Part shown: piece by piece, positions 20,501 to 31,308 of the stretch
Numbering within the stretch: position 1 is the stretch's first letter
Layout of the letters: every line of letters begins with the position of its first letter
Assembly (NCBI GenBank): GCA_015499985.1
Contig: JAAAUF010000466.1
Location: forward strand, 1 to 32,217
DNA: 32,217 nt
Source of the DNA: Haplosporangium gracile
Lineage: Eukaryota > Mortierellomycota > Mortierellomycetes > Mortierellales > Mortierellaceae
Direction: 5' to 3'
Position numbers and translations under genes: made by a program
The notes under the pieces: generated by a model
The model's database searches: none
Told to the model about the DNA's origin: nothing
What the model saw: the letters and a program-made list of their open reading frames with translations, nothing else

Positions 20501-22372
20501 TCCGAAAGCGCGCGCCGACAGCCGTCATCATTATCTGCATGACTTAGGGATTGGGTCCGGGCGAGGGAGAGTTGTTTCCGTTCGTAGGCCTTGCGCGAGA
20601 CAATCTCTCCTGTCTCTTCGTCCTCCATCAAGTCCTCGAAATCGTCCATATCGTCCAAAGTCGCATCTGAGTAGACCGTGTCGCGAGAGTTGAGAGTGTC
20701 GAACGAGTCAAGCTCGTCTACATCCATTGGCAAAGCCACCGTTCCTGCAAGCCCCGATACGATACCTCGCTTTCTCGCCGCCCCATCCTCAATCTCTGCA
20801 AACTTGGCCATGACTTTTTCGATAGACTCATCCTCGTCGACATACGCCTCTGGATGGTTGACGAGCGAATTCTCGTCTTCCAGACTAGAATTGGTCTTGG
20901 GTGCGAGAGGTCGAAGGATCGCTGCAGGTTGAACTGGCGGAACATAGTCCTTGACCTCTACCATCTCAAGTTCGTCATCGTCGTCGCTCTCCCAGCCCTC
21001 CTCGTCCTCCTCTTCCTTGATCTCGTTCTTGATACTCGCAATCTCGGCCTTGATCCCCTTCTTGATCCGATCAGCCTCGTCATCCGAATCGAGCTGAACT
21101 GGCTTATCGGCTGTCGCTCCAGTTGTAGGTTTCCTGCCGCCAAGAACCCAACCGCCTTCCTCATTCTTCACCAAGAGGTATTGTCGATTACGCTGGGAGG
21201 CGATCCTCCCAGGCTTGACAGTCTCCTCGACCTTGCTGACAGTCTGGTTGACGGTCAACAGCTTGTGAGTGACAGTGTTCCTGCGAATGACGCCTTGGAC
21301 CTGCAGTTTCGAGAAATCCATCGGTGTCTCAGCAAGTCGGACCATCTCCTGGACGCGCTCAAAAGAGGTCACTCTGGAGCGTTGACGGATCTCCTGTAGG
21401 ATTTCATATTGCATCTCGGAGGGAAGGGCTTTAAAGACATCCGAGTCGATATTGTTAAGCCCTTCTTCTTTCTTGAAGTCTTCCAGGAACGCGCTCACGT
21501 CGTCCTCGCCAGCGTGGTATCCAAACCGCTCGTCATGGCTCCTGATTTTGGCGAGCGTGTCAAAGTCAGTTTCCATTGGCGGCAGTACGAACTTGTCCTG
21601 AACTCGTTTTGCTTTACTGCCTCCTCCGTAGCCACCGGTGCCTGTATAGTTGTTGGAGGAGAGATCCGAAGTTTTCTCCTTTTTATCGAAGGATTTAGTA
21701 GGATCGAGAAGCTCTTCCAGATAGAGCGGGTTGTCAGTTGAATCATGGACAGCCCCTGGTTGTGAATCGTCCAACGCCTTTAAATCCTGCTTCTTTTTCC
21801 TATGTGTTTACACCACGTGCAGCAAAGTATCAGCCGTCATGATGTACGGACAACCGCTTTCATGGTAATTGACAGCGGTCAGATTAGACGGTTACCTTGC
21901 TAGTTTGCGTTGCTCTAATGCTTGAAGACGAAGCTGGGCTGCCAATAGTTTTTCGGCTGTCTTCCTGACCATGTTCTCGTTATTTCTCCTCTGTTTCCTT
22001 CGCTCAACCTATTGTATCCATAAACGAAAAGATAATTATCAGTATATGTGCGATGTTCACTGATCATGTTACAACGAAAGCAAACAAAACAAGTCTGTCA
22101 TTACTTACAATGGTAAGACGCTTGAGGGCAGGAGTGCCGCCGTCAAAGACAAAGATGGGCTTGACGTTGAAGTAGAGCAATTTGCAGATGCGCCGATAGA
22201 AGCCAAGGATATGGGCGTTTCCGATGGCCTGTCCTTCCTTGTCGCGCATGCCCCTGAGGAACTGGTGAAGCCAGATACTTGCGTCGATGGCGAGGTGTTT
22301 GTTGGAGAGGGAGTCCATCTTAATGGGGCGTGCTACCGGGTGGAGCAGCTCCCACAGACCCTTCACTCCCAT
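17581..22372 (-). CDS. RAD2: RAD2/XPG nucleotide-excision-repair 3' endonuclease, 1464 aa
   Basis: Five exons: 22372-22109, 22008-21896, 21799-19662, 19554-18785 and 18690-17581. The four introns are 94-107 nt, and every junction keeps frame ([20 protein letters not shown]). The XPG N-region is residues 1-125, with metal-binding D30 (DASIWLHQF) and D77 (FVFDGG). Residues 126-838 form the acidic RAD2-type spacer, including [18 protein letters not shown] near 251, a conserved part of this family. The XPG I-region has E956/E958 (MEAEAQC) and D977/D979 ([11 protein letters not shown]), then D1028 and a helix-hairpin-helix ([14 protein letters not shown]). QTTLDSFF at 1175-1182 fits a PCNA-binding PIP box. 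The C-terminus is basic ([13 protein letters not shown]), a likely nuclear signal. RAD2/XPG cuts 3' of bulky lesions with TFIIH and contacts PCNA. At 1464 aa it is longer than yeast or human relatives, mostly from spacer and tail. Confidence 0.96.
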
Positions 22373-22847
22373 TCTTGCGAACTCAGGATATTGTGGAAAT
22401 AATTAATGCCTCGCCTTTTATAAAGCAGGTGTGTAGGAAAGTAGAAGAAACAAGAGATGGGAATGAACGCCCTCTATCTTTCTTAGACTTTCAAGGCAAG
22501 AGATGGAAGAAGGATGATGGATGAGTGGGCGGAGGGTGTGAGTTGCAGGATTGTATGAAGTGAATGCTTAAGCTAATGTTGGCGGTGGAGGGCAAAGTGA
22601 AGACAAGTAACAAAGACAAAAAAAAAGAAGCGGCAAACGAGAGCGAGTCAAATTAATAGCACGCACTTCTCATTTGACCTTTGGTGCCTCCCTCTTTTTT
22701 TCTTTCTGTCTCATCAGTCGCAGTCACATCTACATCAGTTAGTGGCGGAGGCTTAGACTTGAAGTGCCAGAAAGGAAAGAACAAGCACGGACACACACAC
22801 ACAAATAACACACCAACACACATACACACACCAGCAGGAGACCAGCC
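22373..22847. promoter_or_regulatory. Divergent promoter between RAD2 and the AIRIM-like gene, with a (CA)n tract
   Basis: These 475 bp separate two start codons facing away from each other, so both promoters must lie here. An imperfect CA repeat spans about 22790-22832, just before the plus-strand ATG and probably in its leader. No clear TATA box was seen on either strand. Confidence 0.6.
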
Positions 22848-23633
22848 ATGGACACGATCGCACCCTTACTCCAACTCGACCAGCAATGCTCAACATGGGC
22901 AAACCATCACTCCCACTCCTGCAACCTCATCGCATCTCTCCTCAACATCACCCGCCAACGTGAACAAACACTCACCCAATTAGAACAACAGTCCACCTCC
23001 TCCTCTTCATCAACAACTACAACAACTCCAACTGTCCTGTCGACAGGCACAAGCAAGGCGCCTCTACTCGCGTCAAGATCACTGCAGCTGCTGGTCCACA
23101 AGCAAACGCTCGAGATCGAATCGGTCCTCAAGCAATTGTACGATACTCTCGATACCTTCAAGAAGACCGTCCAGGTCATGGTCGCACTCGAACGACAAGT
23201 TGAGTCTAGCATTCAACGCATCGATACTTCCAAGCTCCTCGAGACCATCCACCTCTCTTCCTCTTCCTCTTCCTCGTTCTCGCCATCACCTCAAACACCC
23301 CAAAATTCATCATCAACAGCCACAGCCGCACTCAAGGGATCAGCAAAGACCAAAAAATTCTCATCTGGACCAAGTCTACTTGAGACTGCAGAAATTTCCC
23401 CGCTGGAGGTATTGGATTGGGTCTCGAGGATCCGGGCCATGTACGGTCAAGAGCTTAGTCTGAAGGAGTCCCAAATACATCCGAGAATGGTCGCTCTAGA
23501 ACGATTCGAGTCTCTGCAGGAACTGCAACGGAGCTGGGGTCTGCAGCGTCGGATTGATTTCGGGCTTGAGCAGGAGATTGTTGAGCGGATCAAGGCATAC
23601 AAACGCGTACGCGAGTTCTCGTCCCGGTCGTGA
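22848..23633 (+). CDS. AIRIM/C1orf109-like protein, 261 aa
   Basis: Single exon with ATG in good context (CAGCCATGG) and stop TGA. The N-terminus is helical (LLQLDQQCSTWANHHSHSCN). A Ser/Thr linker follows, then a coiled-coil-like stretch (LEIESVLKQLYDTLDTFKKT), a Ser-rich insert, and a C-terminal helical block. That block contains SPLEVLDWVSRIRAMYGQEL and a conserved-looking tail with WGLQRRIDFGLEQEIVERI. The order and the LDW-x-x-x-I-x-x-xY motif resemble human C1orf109/AIRIM. That protein works with SPATA5-type AAA ATPases in 60S ribosome maturation. I recognise this from memory and the similarity is modest. The divergent RAD2 neighbour does not by itself imply shared function. Confidence 0.5.
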   Translation: MDTIAPLLQLDQQCSTWANHHSHSCNLIASLLNITRQREQTLTQLEQQSTSSSSSTTTTTPTVLSTGTSKAPLLASRSLQLLVHKQTLEIESVLKQLYDTLDTFKKTVQVMVALERQVESSIQRIDTSKLLETIHLSSSSSSSFSPSPQTPQNSSSTATAALKGSAKTKKFSSGPSLLETAEISPLEVLDWVSRIRAMYGQELSLKESQIHPRMVALERFESLQELQRSWGLQRRIDFGLEQEIVERIKAYKRVREFSSRS

Positions 23634-24129
23634 ATGTCATTGCCAGTATCAGTGTCAGAATCAGCTGGATAAAACAAGTGAGGAGGAGGAGGAGAGGGAT
23701 CGTCGCCTCTATTTTTGTCTCGCCAGGTGAAGACAAGCAAAGTCCGATATTAAAACGAGTCGCGCTTATTGACTCGATTCGACTCATCTCGTCTCTCTTT
23801 ATTTCTTTCTTTCTTTCTTTTTTTTTCTTGAAGATTTCGATCTTTATTATTCGAAAGAAAAAGAAAAAGAAAAACTATTTGCACAACCCAGCATCAACTG
23901 CTGCCAATCACGTTCAGGTCAAGAAAGAACCTCTCTTCTCACAATAAACGACAACAGCGATAATGAGCAACAACAGCGACAACAAACAAGCCTTTCGACC
24001 GTCATACATACAAATAACAACCACAAAAGGTAAATTTTAACCAACAAATCAACCAAAAGGTCAACATAACATTAAACAACTCTACAAAAAACCAACAAGA
24101 TCAGCTCAAAGGAACAAAGAAAAAGAAGG
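23634..24129. other. Intergenic with a (TTTC)n tract, no gene seen
   Basis: A TTTC microsatellite lies at 23802-23820, followed by a run of T. The right part is an A/C-rich, G-poor stretch (about 23880-24120, ACAACAACAGCGAT-like), which looks like a leader of the following broken gene. AATAAA occurs at 23943. Confidence 0.5.
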
Positions 24130-26237
24130 ATGTCATTCCATGATGCGAGCGAGTTCCCTCACCTCACCTCGACACCCTCCAGACCACGCTCAGCAGCAGC
24201 CGTTGGAGCTTCTTCGACGTCTCCCAACTGCCCCGGCGGAGTTCTCAAAGCCGTCCTCCAATTTTATTTAGAAGCCAAGCAATCCTACGTAGACTTGATC
24301 GACTCTGAGCCTACCTTCCTAAGAGAACTCGACCTGACGCTCGACTGGTCGACAACGTATAGCGATCTGAAGCATGTGAGGGATGCTGTCTTGAAGATGT
24401 CCCAAATTCTGAGGCTGCGATTGGACTGTGGGAACCACAACGGACCTACGACGGATATTGTCAAGCGAGGCAAGTAAGGCAATCTGCTAGTTCAGATCAT
24501 GATGCAGCACCGACATTTGGTTCTAATTGATTTCGTCAGTTCCGATGGGTTCTTTTCGAAATCGACCAACAGTACCTTTGAGGACACGAACTTGCTGGCG
24601 AAGGCCAAGGGTGATGGTGCCGAGTCGGTGTCAGCACCGTCAAGTCGGAGGGGCAGTCTGGCTTCAGGGATGTCGATATCATCGTCGACAGTCGCAGGGG
24701 TATCGGTGGTCTCGTCGGCCATCTCGGCATTAACTCTGGGAGCCCTTGGAGGAGGTAAAGGAACAACACAAGAACCCCCGACGACGCATCTGCGGGAAGT
24801 CCATATCGATGGCAATTTCGATTCCAAGACCCATGCCGGAAACTCAAGTCGCTGCTGGAACAGTCACCGAAAATGTTTGCTCTTACGCTTACCTGCAAGG
24901 ATCTCGATTTCGCATGCGCCGTCTACACTATCAGGGAGCTCGTTTCGACCTACCCAATGTCTCGTTACCTCGATTTGGCCTCGTCCCAATTTAGTGCCAT
25001 CTTTGGCCGACTAGATCCCACATCCGCGTTTGCCAAGGCGCTCCAAAGAGAGGACCTGAAGCCGAACTTAGGACTCGATAACTCTCTGGTGGTGATTGAG
25101 AGGTTTGGAACGGATTTGAAGGCGCTGCTGATTGACGACACTTTCTCGAATGAGCATGTCCCGCTGCTGGAGAGGGTAACGAGCGAGAGGAGAAGACTGA
25201 AGCTACTGGATATGAAGATTGAGTTTGCTATGATTTCGAAAAGTGCGATTACGGAGACCGGACAGCGAAGTCTGGAGATCATTCTGAGGCGTCCTCTTCA
25301 GCCTGTTGGTCCACTGGTCGCAGCAGGAGGAGGTAGTGGGGGCGGTGCGGTGATCTCAATGCTGATGCACGCTCAACTACAACCAATAGCAGCAGGAGCA
25401 TACAGGGGCAGGATTTTCGCAGGTCCCAAGATACGATCAACCACAACAGACACTTTCGCCACTCAGTTCCCTTTCGTCCACGCCTAGATTATTCTCCGTC
25501 TCCCAACTCCCAGGAGGAGGAAGAGGAAGAATAACTCAATCAGTCCAGATGCAGCCACCCACGGAACTCATATTCGCCTTCTCCCGCGACCGTCTGGCCT
25601 GTTTCCCCTTCCTGGGCACAGTTCTCGACCGCACAAGCGCCATCCGCGTCGACTTTCACAGTATCAACAAATGGCTCTCGCCCCTCGACCAGTCCATCCT
25701 CCTCCCAAATCCGCACGCACTCTCACAGCCACTGGGCGGAAGCACCGAGGAACAACTCTGGCGCAAGAGCGTCGCCCAACAGCAACTGAGCAGCTGGATG
25801 GCCTCCTATAACCCAAGCGCCATCCTAACAACAGACCAGATCAAATCCTCGGACCCTCCGCCGTAGACCTACCCGATCCGATCGATCGAATTTCGAGGAA
25901 CTGGGGGTGCACTTCAAGCACCTGCTGTCAAGTCCTTGACCCGGTTGCTGTTACTGGTTCCACGCCTCGAGATCTTGAGCATGGCCGGTTCTGAAACAAG
26001 AGCACTATGGACTGGGACAGTGTATTGGGCTCCATTGAGCTGAAGGAGTTGAAGCAGATATCATTACACGAGACGAATATCGATGGACGCCAACTGGCGC
26101 TGTTCATGAACAGAGCTACTATGGAGTCAAGTCTAAAGGCTGTGCACCTGATAAAGACAGACCTCAAGGGTCAGGACGTCGAGGGTCTACGACGAGCCAT
26201 CGACGAGCGCACCCTTGGCCGTCGTCTCGTCGTTTAG
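24130..26237 (+). pseudogene. Decayed gene for a large protein with LRR-like C-terminus
   Basis: It starts at an ATG (MSFHDASEFPHLTS). Exon 1 ends at 24473, where a 66-nt intron (GTAAGG, branch-like CTAAT, GTCAG) restores frame to SDGFFSKSTNSTFEDTNLLA. After that the frame breaks repeatedly. One base is missing near 24822, where GATTCC should probably read one T longer. A frame change follows near 25335-25405, which might instead be a 73-nt intron. A TAG lies at 25864-25866, and at least two more shifts fall between 25870 and 26015. Between breaks the protein is coherent: EQSPKMFALTLTCKDLDFAC, RLLLLVPRLEILSMAGS, LKELKQISLHETNIDGRQL. The last two look like leucine-rich repeats. Neighbouring genes are intact, so decay is likelier than sequencing error. 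Confidence 0.75.
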
Positions 26238-26277
26238 ATGTAGAGATAATTACAAGAATATTTTTTTTCGTTTCTTG

Positions 26278-26283
26278 TTTATT
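26278..26283 (-). terminator. Putative poly(A) signal of the NPC1 gene
   Basis: AATAAA on the minus strand 52 nt past the NPC1 stop. It lies in the 97-bp gap that separates NPC1 from the convergent decayed gene. Confidence 0.5.
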
Positions 26284-26334
26284 TTAATTGTTTTGTACAT
26301 GTCAACTACAAAAAACTTGAGTTACTTTAAAGAA

Positions 26335-29300
26335 TTAACGACGTCCGGCTCCACTACTCGTGGCACTGTTCTGTGACCGCGGCAAATCCTGAGCAACAGC
26401 CTCCCGAACATCGTCAGCCTCGGCATCATCATCACTGCTCTCGTTGCCCTGCAGCAACCGCCCTTCTCTCAGGCGTCGGCGGTTGGCGGAAGAACTCCGG
26501 TTCGACCACCCCAACGATCCCAGACTCAGACTCGACGTCCTCTCTGTCTCCAAAAGCGACAGTAGCACGGGCAAGAGCACAAGTCCGTGAAGGGCTCCGA
26601 CAACCACAATCGCCAAGTACATGCGGAAGTAATATACCTCAAAAATCTTGGACCGCGTAAACGCCAGCACAAAGATACCTAAGAACTTTGTCAGCGTGAT
26701 CCCAGAAAACACCTATATATGGATGTAAAAAGCAATGGTTAGGCTCAGCTTGCAGCTCAACACCATATTTTACGACTTTCAAACAGCAAACTTTGAAACT
26801 TACGGAACTACCGACTTCAACAAGGGCACCAAAGACACGCTCGTCAGGGCTGCCTTCGGCTTCGACAGAGGCACGGGCGATGTGTGAACAAAACTCAACA
26901 CTGATACCCACGCAAATCACCAAGTTCACAAGCGAAATGGCATTCAGGGAAACACCCATCACGACCATGGCTCCGACCACGTCGACCATAATCATTCCAA
27001 CCACACCGACGACCACCAAGGCGACCTTAATACTGCCCAGCACTGCCGCTGTCACCAGTCCGACCGAGATCATGGCGACAGTCAATAGACGAATCGTCAG
27101 TGGGATGATGTCGACATACTGCTCGAAGAAGATGTAAAAGACCGAGTACGGGAACACAGTCGTGCCCGTTTCCTCAGAGACCTGCTCAGCTATTCTGTGA
27201 GCACTCTTGTATCCTGCAATAAAGTCGTGCTGGTTGCGCATCGGCGTGTGGTATGTCCGGAAGTGCGACATCTTGACTTTGTCGCCTGCAGAATTAAGCT
27301 TGATCGCATCGCCATAAGCAGCCTTTCCAGCCAAGGGGCAGAACTCGTCAGGGCTGGCCTTGAGCCACTCTCCCAAGTACTTCATAAACTCCTCGCCTTC
27401 GGGCAGTCCGTTCATCGAAATGTTCCAACCAGGCTCCTTGTCTGCATAACATATGTTGCACTCGTCCTCGTCGTCCCAGGGTCCGCACAGCTTGGTAGGG
27501 TCGTTTTTGCGGAACCGACAGCAAGTCTCGATGGCGGGGTTGAGCCAGTGCAAAAAGTCATCGATCCAGACAGAGGCAGGCTGTTCGATGAAAGAGACAT
27601 GGGCTCGCTTGCGCTCTTGTTCCAAAACATTGGCGATCGAAGAGTCGGAGCATGTGGAGAATCGTGCGCAGATCTGTTGTTGACCATGTCTAGTAGTGGC
27701 GTCAACGTCTTGAACGACAAAGTAGACAGGCGGTCCGACCCTGAAGTAGCCATCCAAGTCGTTGAAGAATTGTACCATGTACGAATCGCTGGGCAGTGCC
27801 AGGCGTTGGTCTATTAATCACAAGTAGATAATTAAATATTAGTATCCATTAATCGTTTTGTGTAAGAACTTAAAATAACAATAAGTGATGTAAATGCCTT
27901 ACCCAATCCGATCTCGAGGCTGGGCATGAGGCAGAGACCGACGGTTAAGAGACCCAGAAAGGCAGTGATGACAATCTTCTTGACGGAGCTGTTGAGAATC
28001 AAAGGTCCATAGTACTTGCGCACCCATGCAGGGAGGGCACCTTCGGTCTCGATCGCCTGAGGCGCCTGGATTTGTATGCATGGGACACAGTCGATACGGT
28101 CCTCCTCCGTCCTCTGGGCATCCAGAGCAATACATGAGATAAAGGCAGTGACCTGGAGCAAAAAGTCAACCCAGACAGCCATCGCAGCATACATTGCAAA
28201 GACGCTGACAGCAGGCATGGTCACCATTCCACCAAGGGCAAACGCAATCGTCTCGCTCAGGGCACTCAGCAGAATACTGGGACCCATCCTGCCCAATGTA
28301 CGACCGGCGCACTCTTCAATGCTTTCCTCGGGGTGATTCATCTTGCGTCGCTCAAACTCGTGGCAGAGAATAAAGATGTTGTCGACACCGACAGCCAAGA
28401 CCAAGAATGGAATAACCTCCGCGATGATCAGGGTGATTTTGTAACCCAGGAAAGAAAACAAGCCGACGGAGGTAGATATTGATGCCAAGACAATAAAGAT
28501 GCCGCTCATGCCCAGTGTGAACTTAGAGTCAACAATCATACGACGGGGAGATGAGAGTTGGAATCGACCGAGCGCCAAGGATGCATAGAGGAACATGGCC
28601 AGATAGGACAAGATTACGGTCCGGACGTCGGTGTTGCTGGATTTGTTCAATTCAATCTCGAGAGAAGCTTCAGAGGAGTACGAGATACGAAGATCCTCTG
28701 TGTCGATGCCCTCGATACGGTTGTGCACAAGGTCGTCCATGAACTCCAAGTAACGCAACTCCCATTCGTGAGCAATATCCGTCACTGTCTCGTTGACAGA
28801 GTTCTGAATGACATAGGTAATGATGAACGCCTTGGCGGTCAAGTACTCCTCGCCGTCGAATCCTCCCAAGATGATGTCGGGTTTAAGAGGCTGCTGGAAC
28901 TCTGGAAGACAATCGGCAGGGTTCCCGGTGCAAGCCTCAAATTCGTTCTTCCACGAACCGGAGAATCGGCTGATGTCGTCTTCCCAGTAACCTGTAGGCG
29001 ATTGGATCACACATGCATCACTGGTAGGGTGCAGGCAAATATCCTGAAGGGTCACGCCTCGTTCCGTCTTAAGAGCTTTGATCTTGTCGTTGATCATAAA
29101 AAGTCTGCGGAATGACCTTTCGTCGACAATAGTGTCCTGGCTGTCCTTGTAGGAGACAATGACTTGGGCAGTCCTGTAGAATGGTCCAAAGTTTTGGTCA
29201 AAGATGGTCTTTTGTGTGGCACTGATTGAGTCTGGTGCAACCCAAAGCTTGACGGGATCAGTCTCGACACCGAAACGCGACCAGCCTAGAGAGAAGAAGG

Positions 29301-30831
29301 CGACCAGTCCAAACGAGATGGCGATAGTCCTCCATGCATGCTTGGCGCAGATGTAGCCCTGATGGTAGAACCATTCCTGCAAGAGAGCGCTGACCACGTA
29401 GCGACTGGCATACTGATCGGGATCCAGTAGGTGCTGATTGTACTCGTCGTCCTCCTCGTCCTGACGTCTCACGGGCTCGAATCCAATCAGATCTTTGGCG
29501 GCGGAGATCCGCTTGCGGATAACAAACATGCCAATCGCCGCAGCCAACGTCACCGTGTATATAAACGTTAGCGAAAAGCGCCAGCAGGACACGCCAAAGA
29601 CTGTGCAGGGAGGCTTCTCGTCGGGAGTAGGTGGAAGAACAGGGCAGACTGGAAGGCAGTCAACACAAGAGCAACGATACTGCACATCGGTGTCGTTGCA
29701 CTGTCGGGTGACGCCCTCGAATGGTTTTAAAACACTGGTGGGATCTTCGACAGGGAAGTCAATTTGGAAGGGCGATCCGAGAGGTTCTCGCTCACGACCC
29801 ATGAAGGTCACCATGTCTCTCCAATGCTTGGCACCTCCTCCGATCAAATCCATGACGTATCCATTGGTGGCTGCAAACTTGACATCCTTGCACGAGTCAA
29901 AGAATCCAGAGCCGTATTGTTCCGAGACGAGAAAGTCGAGTCTGGTGACGACGGCCTTTTTGTCGGTGGAGTTGCCTGTTTCGGTAACGTTGAGAAAGGT
30001 GGACTGGTTGGGGGAGCAGGTGAAAGTGCAGAAGAAGTTGAGGAAGTTTGCCCAGCAGGCAGGACAGGCGGATATTATGGGCGATGCCTGCTTTGTGGAG
30101 GCGATCAGGTCTTCGACCTGGTCCTGGCTGCAGCAGGCTTTGGAATGTTCAAACGATGCTCCACAGGTCGACACCAATAGTTCGCGCAATTCCTTATCCG
30201 GCTATGGTACATAATGATGATAATGATGGCGTGTTGCGTTAGTTAGTTGGAGTAGCAGACGAGAGGCATGGCAATTGAGTAAGAAGCTGCGCTATTGGGT
30301 GCAACATGTCACACAGCGGAGAACAAGGGGAAGCAGGAAGAAGGCGTCAACTGAAATAGTTCCTTGGCATGAAGGAGTCAAAGGGAGGCGATTTCTGTTC
30401 ACAGCGGTCAGTTTATAGTAATAGAGCTGTGGCCAGGTAGCTAATATATGAACAACACGAAGCGGCTGATCGACAAGCACCACCCTGCAACATGTTGGAA
30501 GAGGGAGGAAGAAATAAAGAAGGGGGATAGGGAGGTGGCGAGCGACGAGGTGTGTCTGCCTGTTGTTGCTGAAAGTTGACCATTAACCATTTTAACAATG
30601 ACAATGACAATAATATAATGAGAGCAAGCAAGGTAAAAATGTTACCTCTACGGCGGGTTCGTTGAAGGGACAGGGGAGTTGTTTGCCAAAGGTTCGTTTG
30701 CTGCCACAGTTATCGCGCATGACGCAGTAGCCGTCCTTGTGGATTTTGCTTGCGGTGGTTGTTGAGACGAAAAGGAGAAGGCCAACCGCGAGGGCAGCGA
30801 GGACGAGGAGGAGACTTGTCCTCTTTGCCAT
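26335..30831 (-). CDS. NCR1: NPC1/NCR1 intracellular sterol transporter, 1289 aa
   Basis: Four exons, 30831-30646, 30201-27903, 27810-26804 and 26712-26335, with introns of 444, 92 and 91 nt. All junctions keep frame ([42 protein letters not shown]). A signal peptide covers residues 1-27. The Cys-rich N-terminal sterol-binding domain follows: [34 protein letters not shown] and FLNVTE. The end of that domain is [17 protein letters not shown]. The first interdomain membrane helix is near 270-290. A sterol-sensing domain spans about 589-756 ([40 protein letters not shown]). The second luminal Cys-rich domain and the final RND-type helices are in exons 3-4. NPC1 moves sterol out of the lysosome/vacuole lumen. 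Length is typical of the family. The tail ends in ATSSGAGRR, without an obvious dileucine sorting signal. Confidence 0.97.
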
Positions 30832-31308
30832 TGTGTTTTAATGTCTTGTTGTGCGAGAGGGGTATGTAATGTATGTATGTATGTATGTATGTAGCTATAA
30901 GTGGAAGAAGGGATGAAGGAAGGAAAGGTGCAATAGCGAGGGTGAAGAACAAGGAGAAGAGGGGGAGAGTCGAAGAAAGAAAGAAAGAAATGAAGGGTGT
31001 GCCAAGGCGGAGACAATAAAAGTGCGCGAGGAAAGAAAAAGGTGGGAAAACTAAAAGCAAATGGACTGACAAAAAAAGTCACCTGACCGACGACGACTTA
31101 TTTGACCGTGCCACATGATATCATTTCGTACACGAGGCCGAACCTTCTCCAAGAGAAAAAAACTTGTTTGTCCTTTGTTTTTTTGCATATTGTACGCCAA
31201 TGACCCAATCGCGACACTTCTACGAATAACAGAACTCCATTCCGGCGGTATTGTTAGCTCTCTTTCATACACCCATTTATGTATCAAAAAGGACATGCCT
31301 ATCGTCGA
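30832..31308. other. NPC1 upstream region with (GTAT)n
   Basis: Upstream flank of the NPC1 start. Purine-rich on the plus strand, hence pyrimidine-rich for the gene, with GAAAGAAAGAAAGAAA near 30975. No other gene is seen before the decayed methyltransferase. Confidence 0.5.
30871..30893. repeat. (GTAT)n microsatellite
   Basis: Nearly six tandem GTAT units, 40 bp upstream of the NPC1 start codon, so probably within its leader or core promoter. Confidence 0.85.

Noticed and set aside
24130..26237. Explaining the broken LRR-like gene purely by assembly error
   Set aside because: About 15 kb of other coding sequence in the window splices into uninterrupted frames, so a cluster of errors confined to this locus is less likely than true decay. 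It is not excluded.
26793..27817. Long plus-strand frames across the NPC1 exons
   Set aside because: Antisense shadows of the well-supported NPC1 coding sequence.
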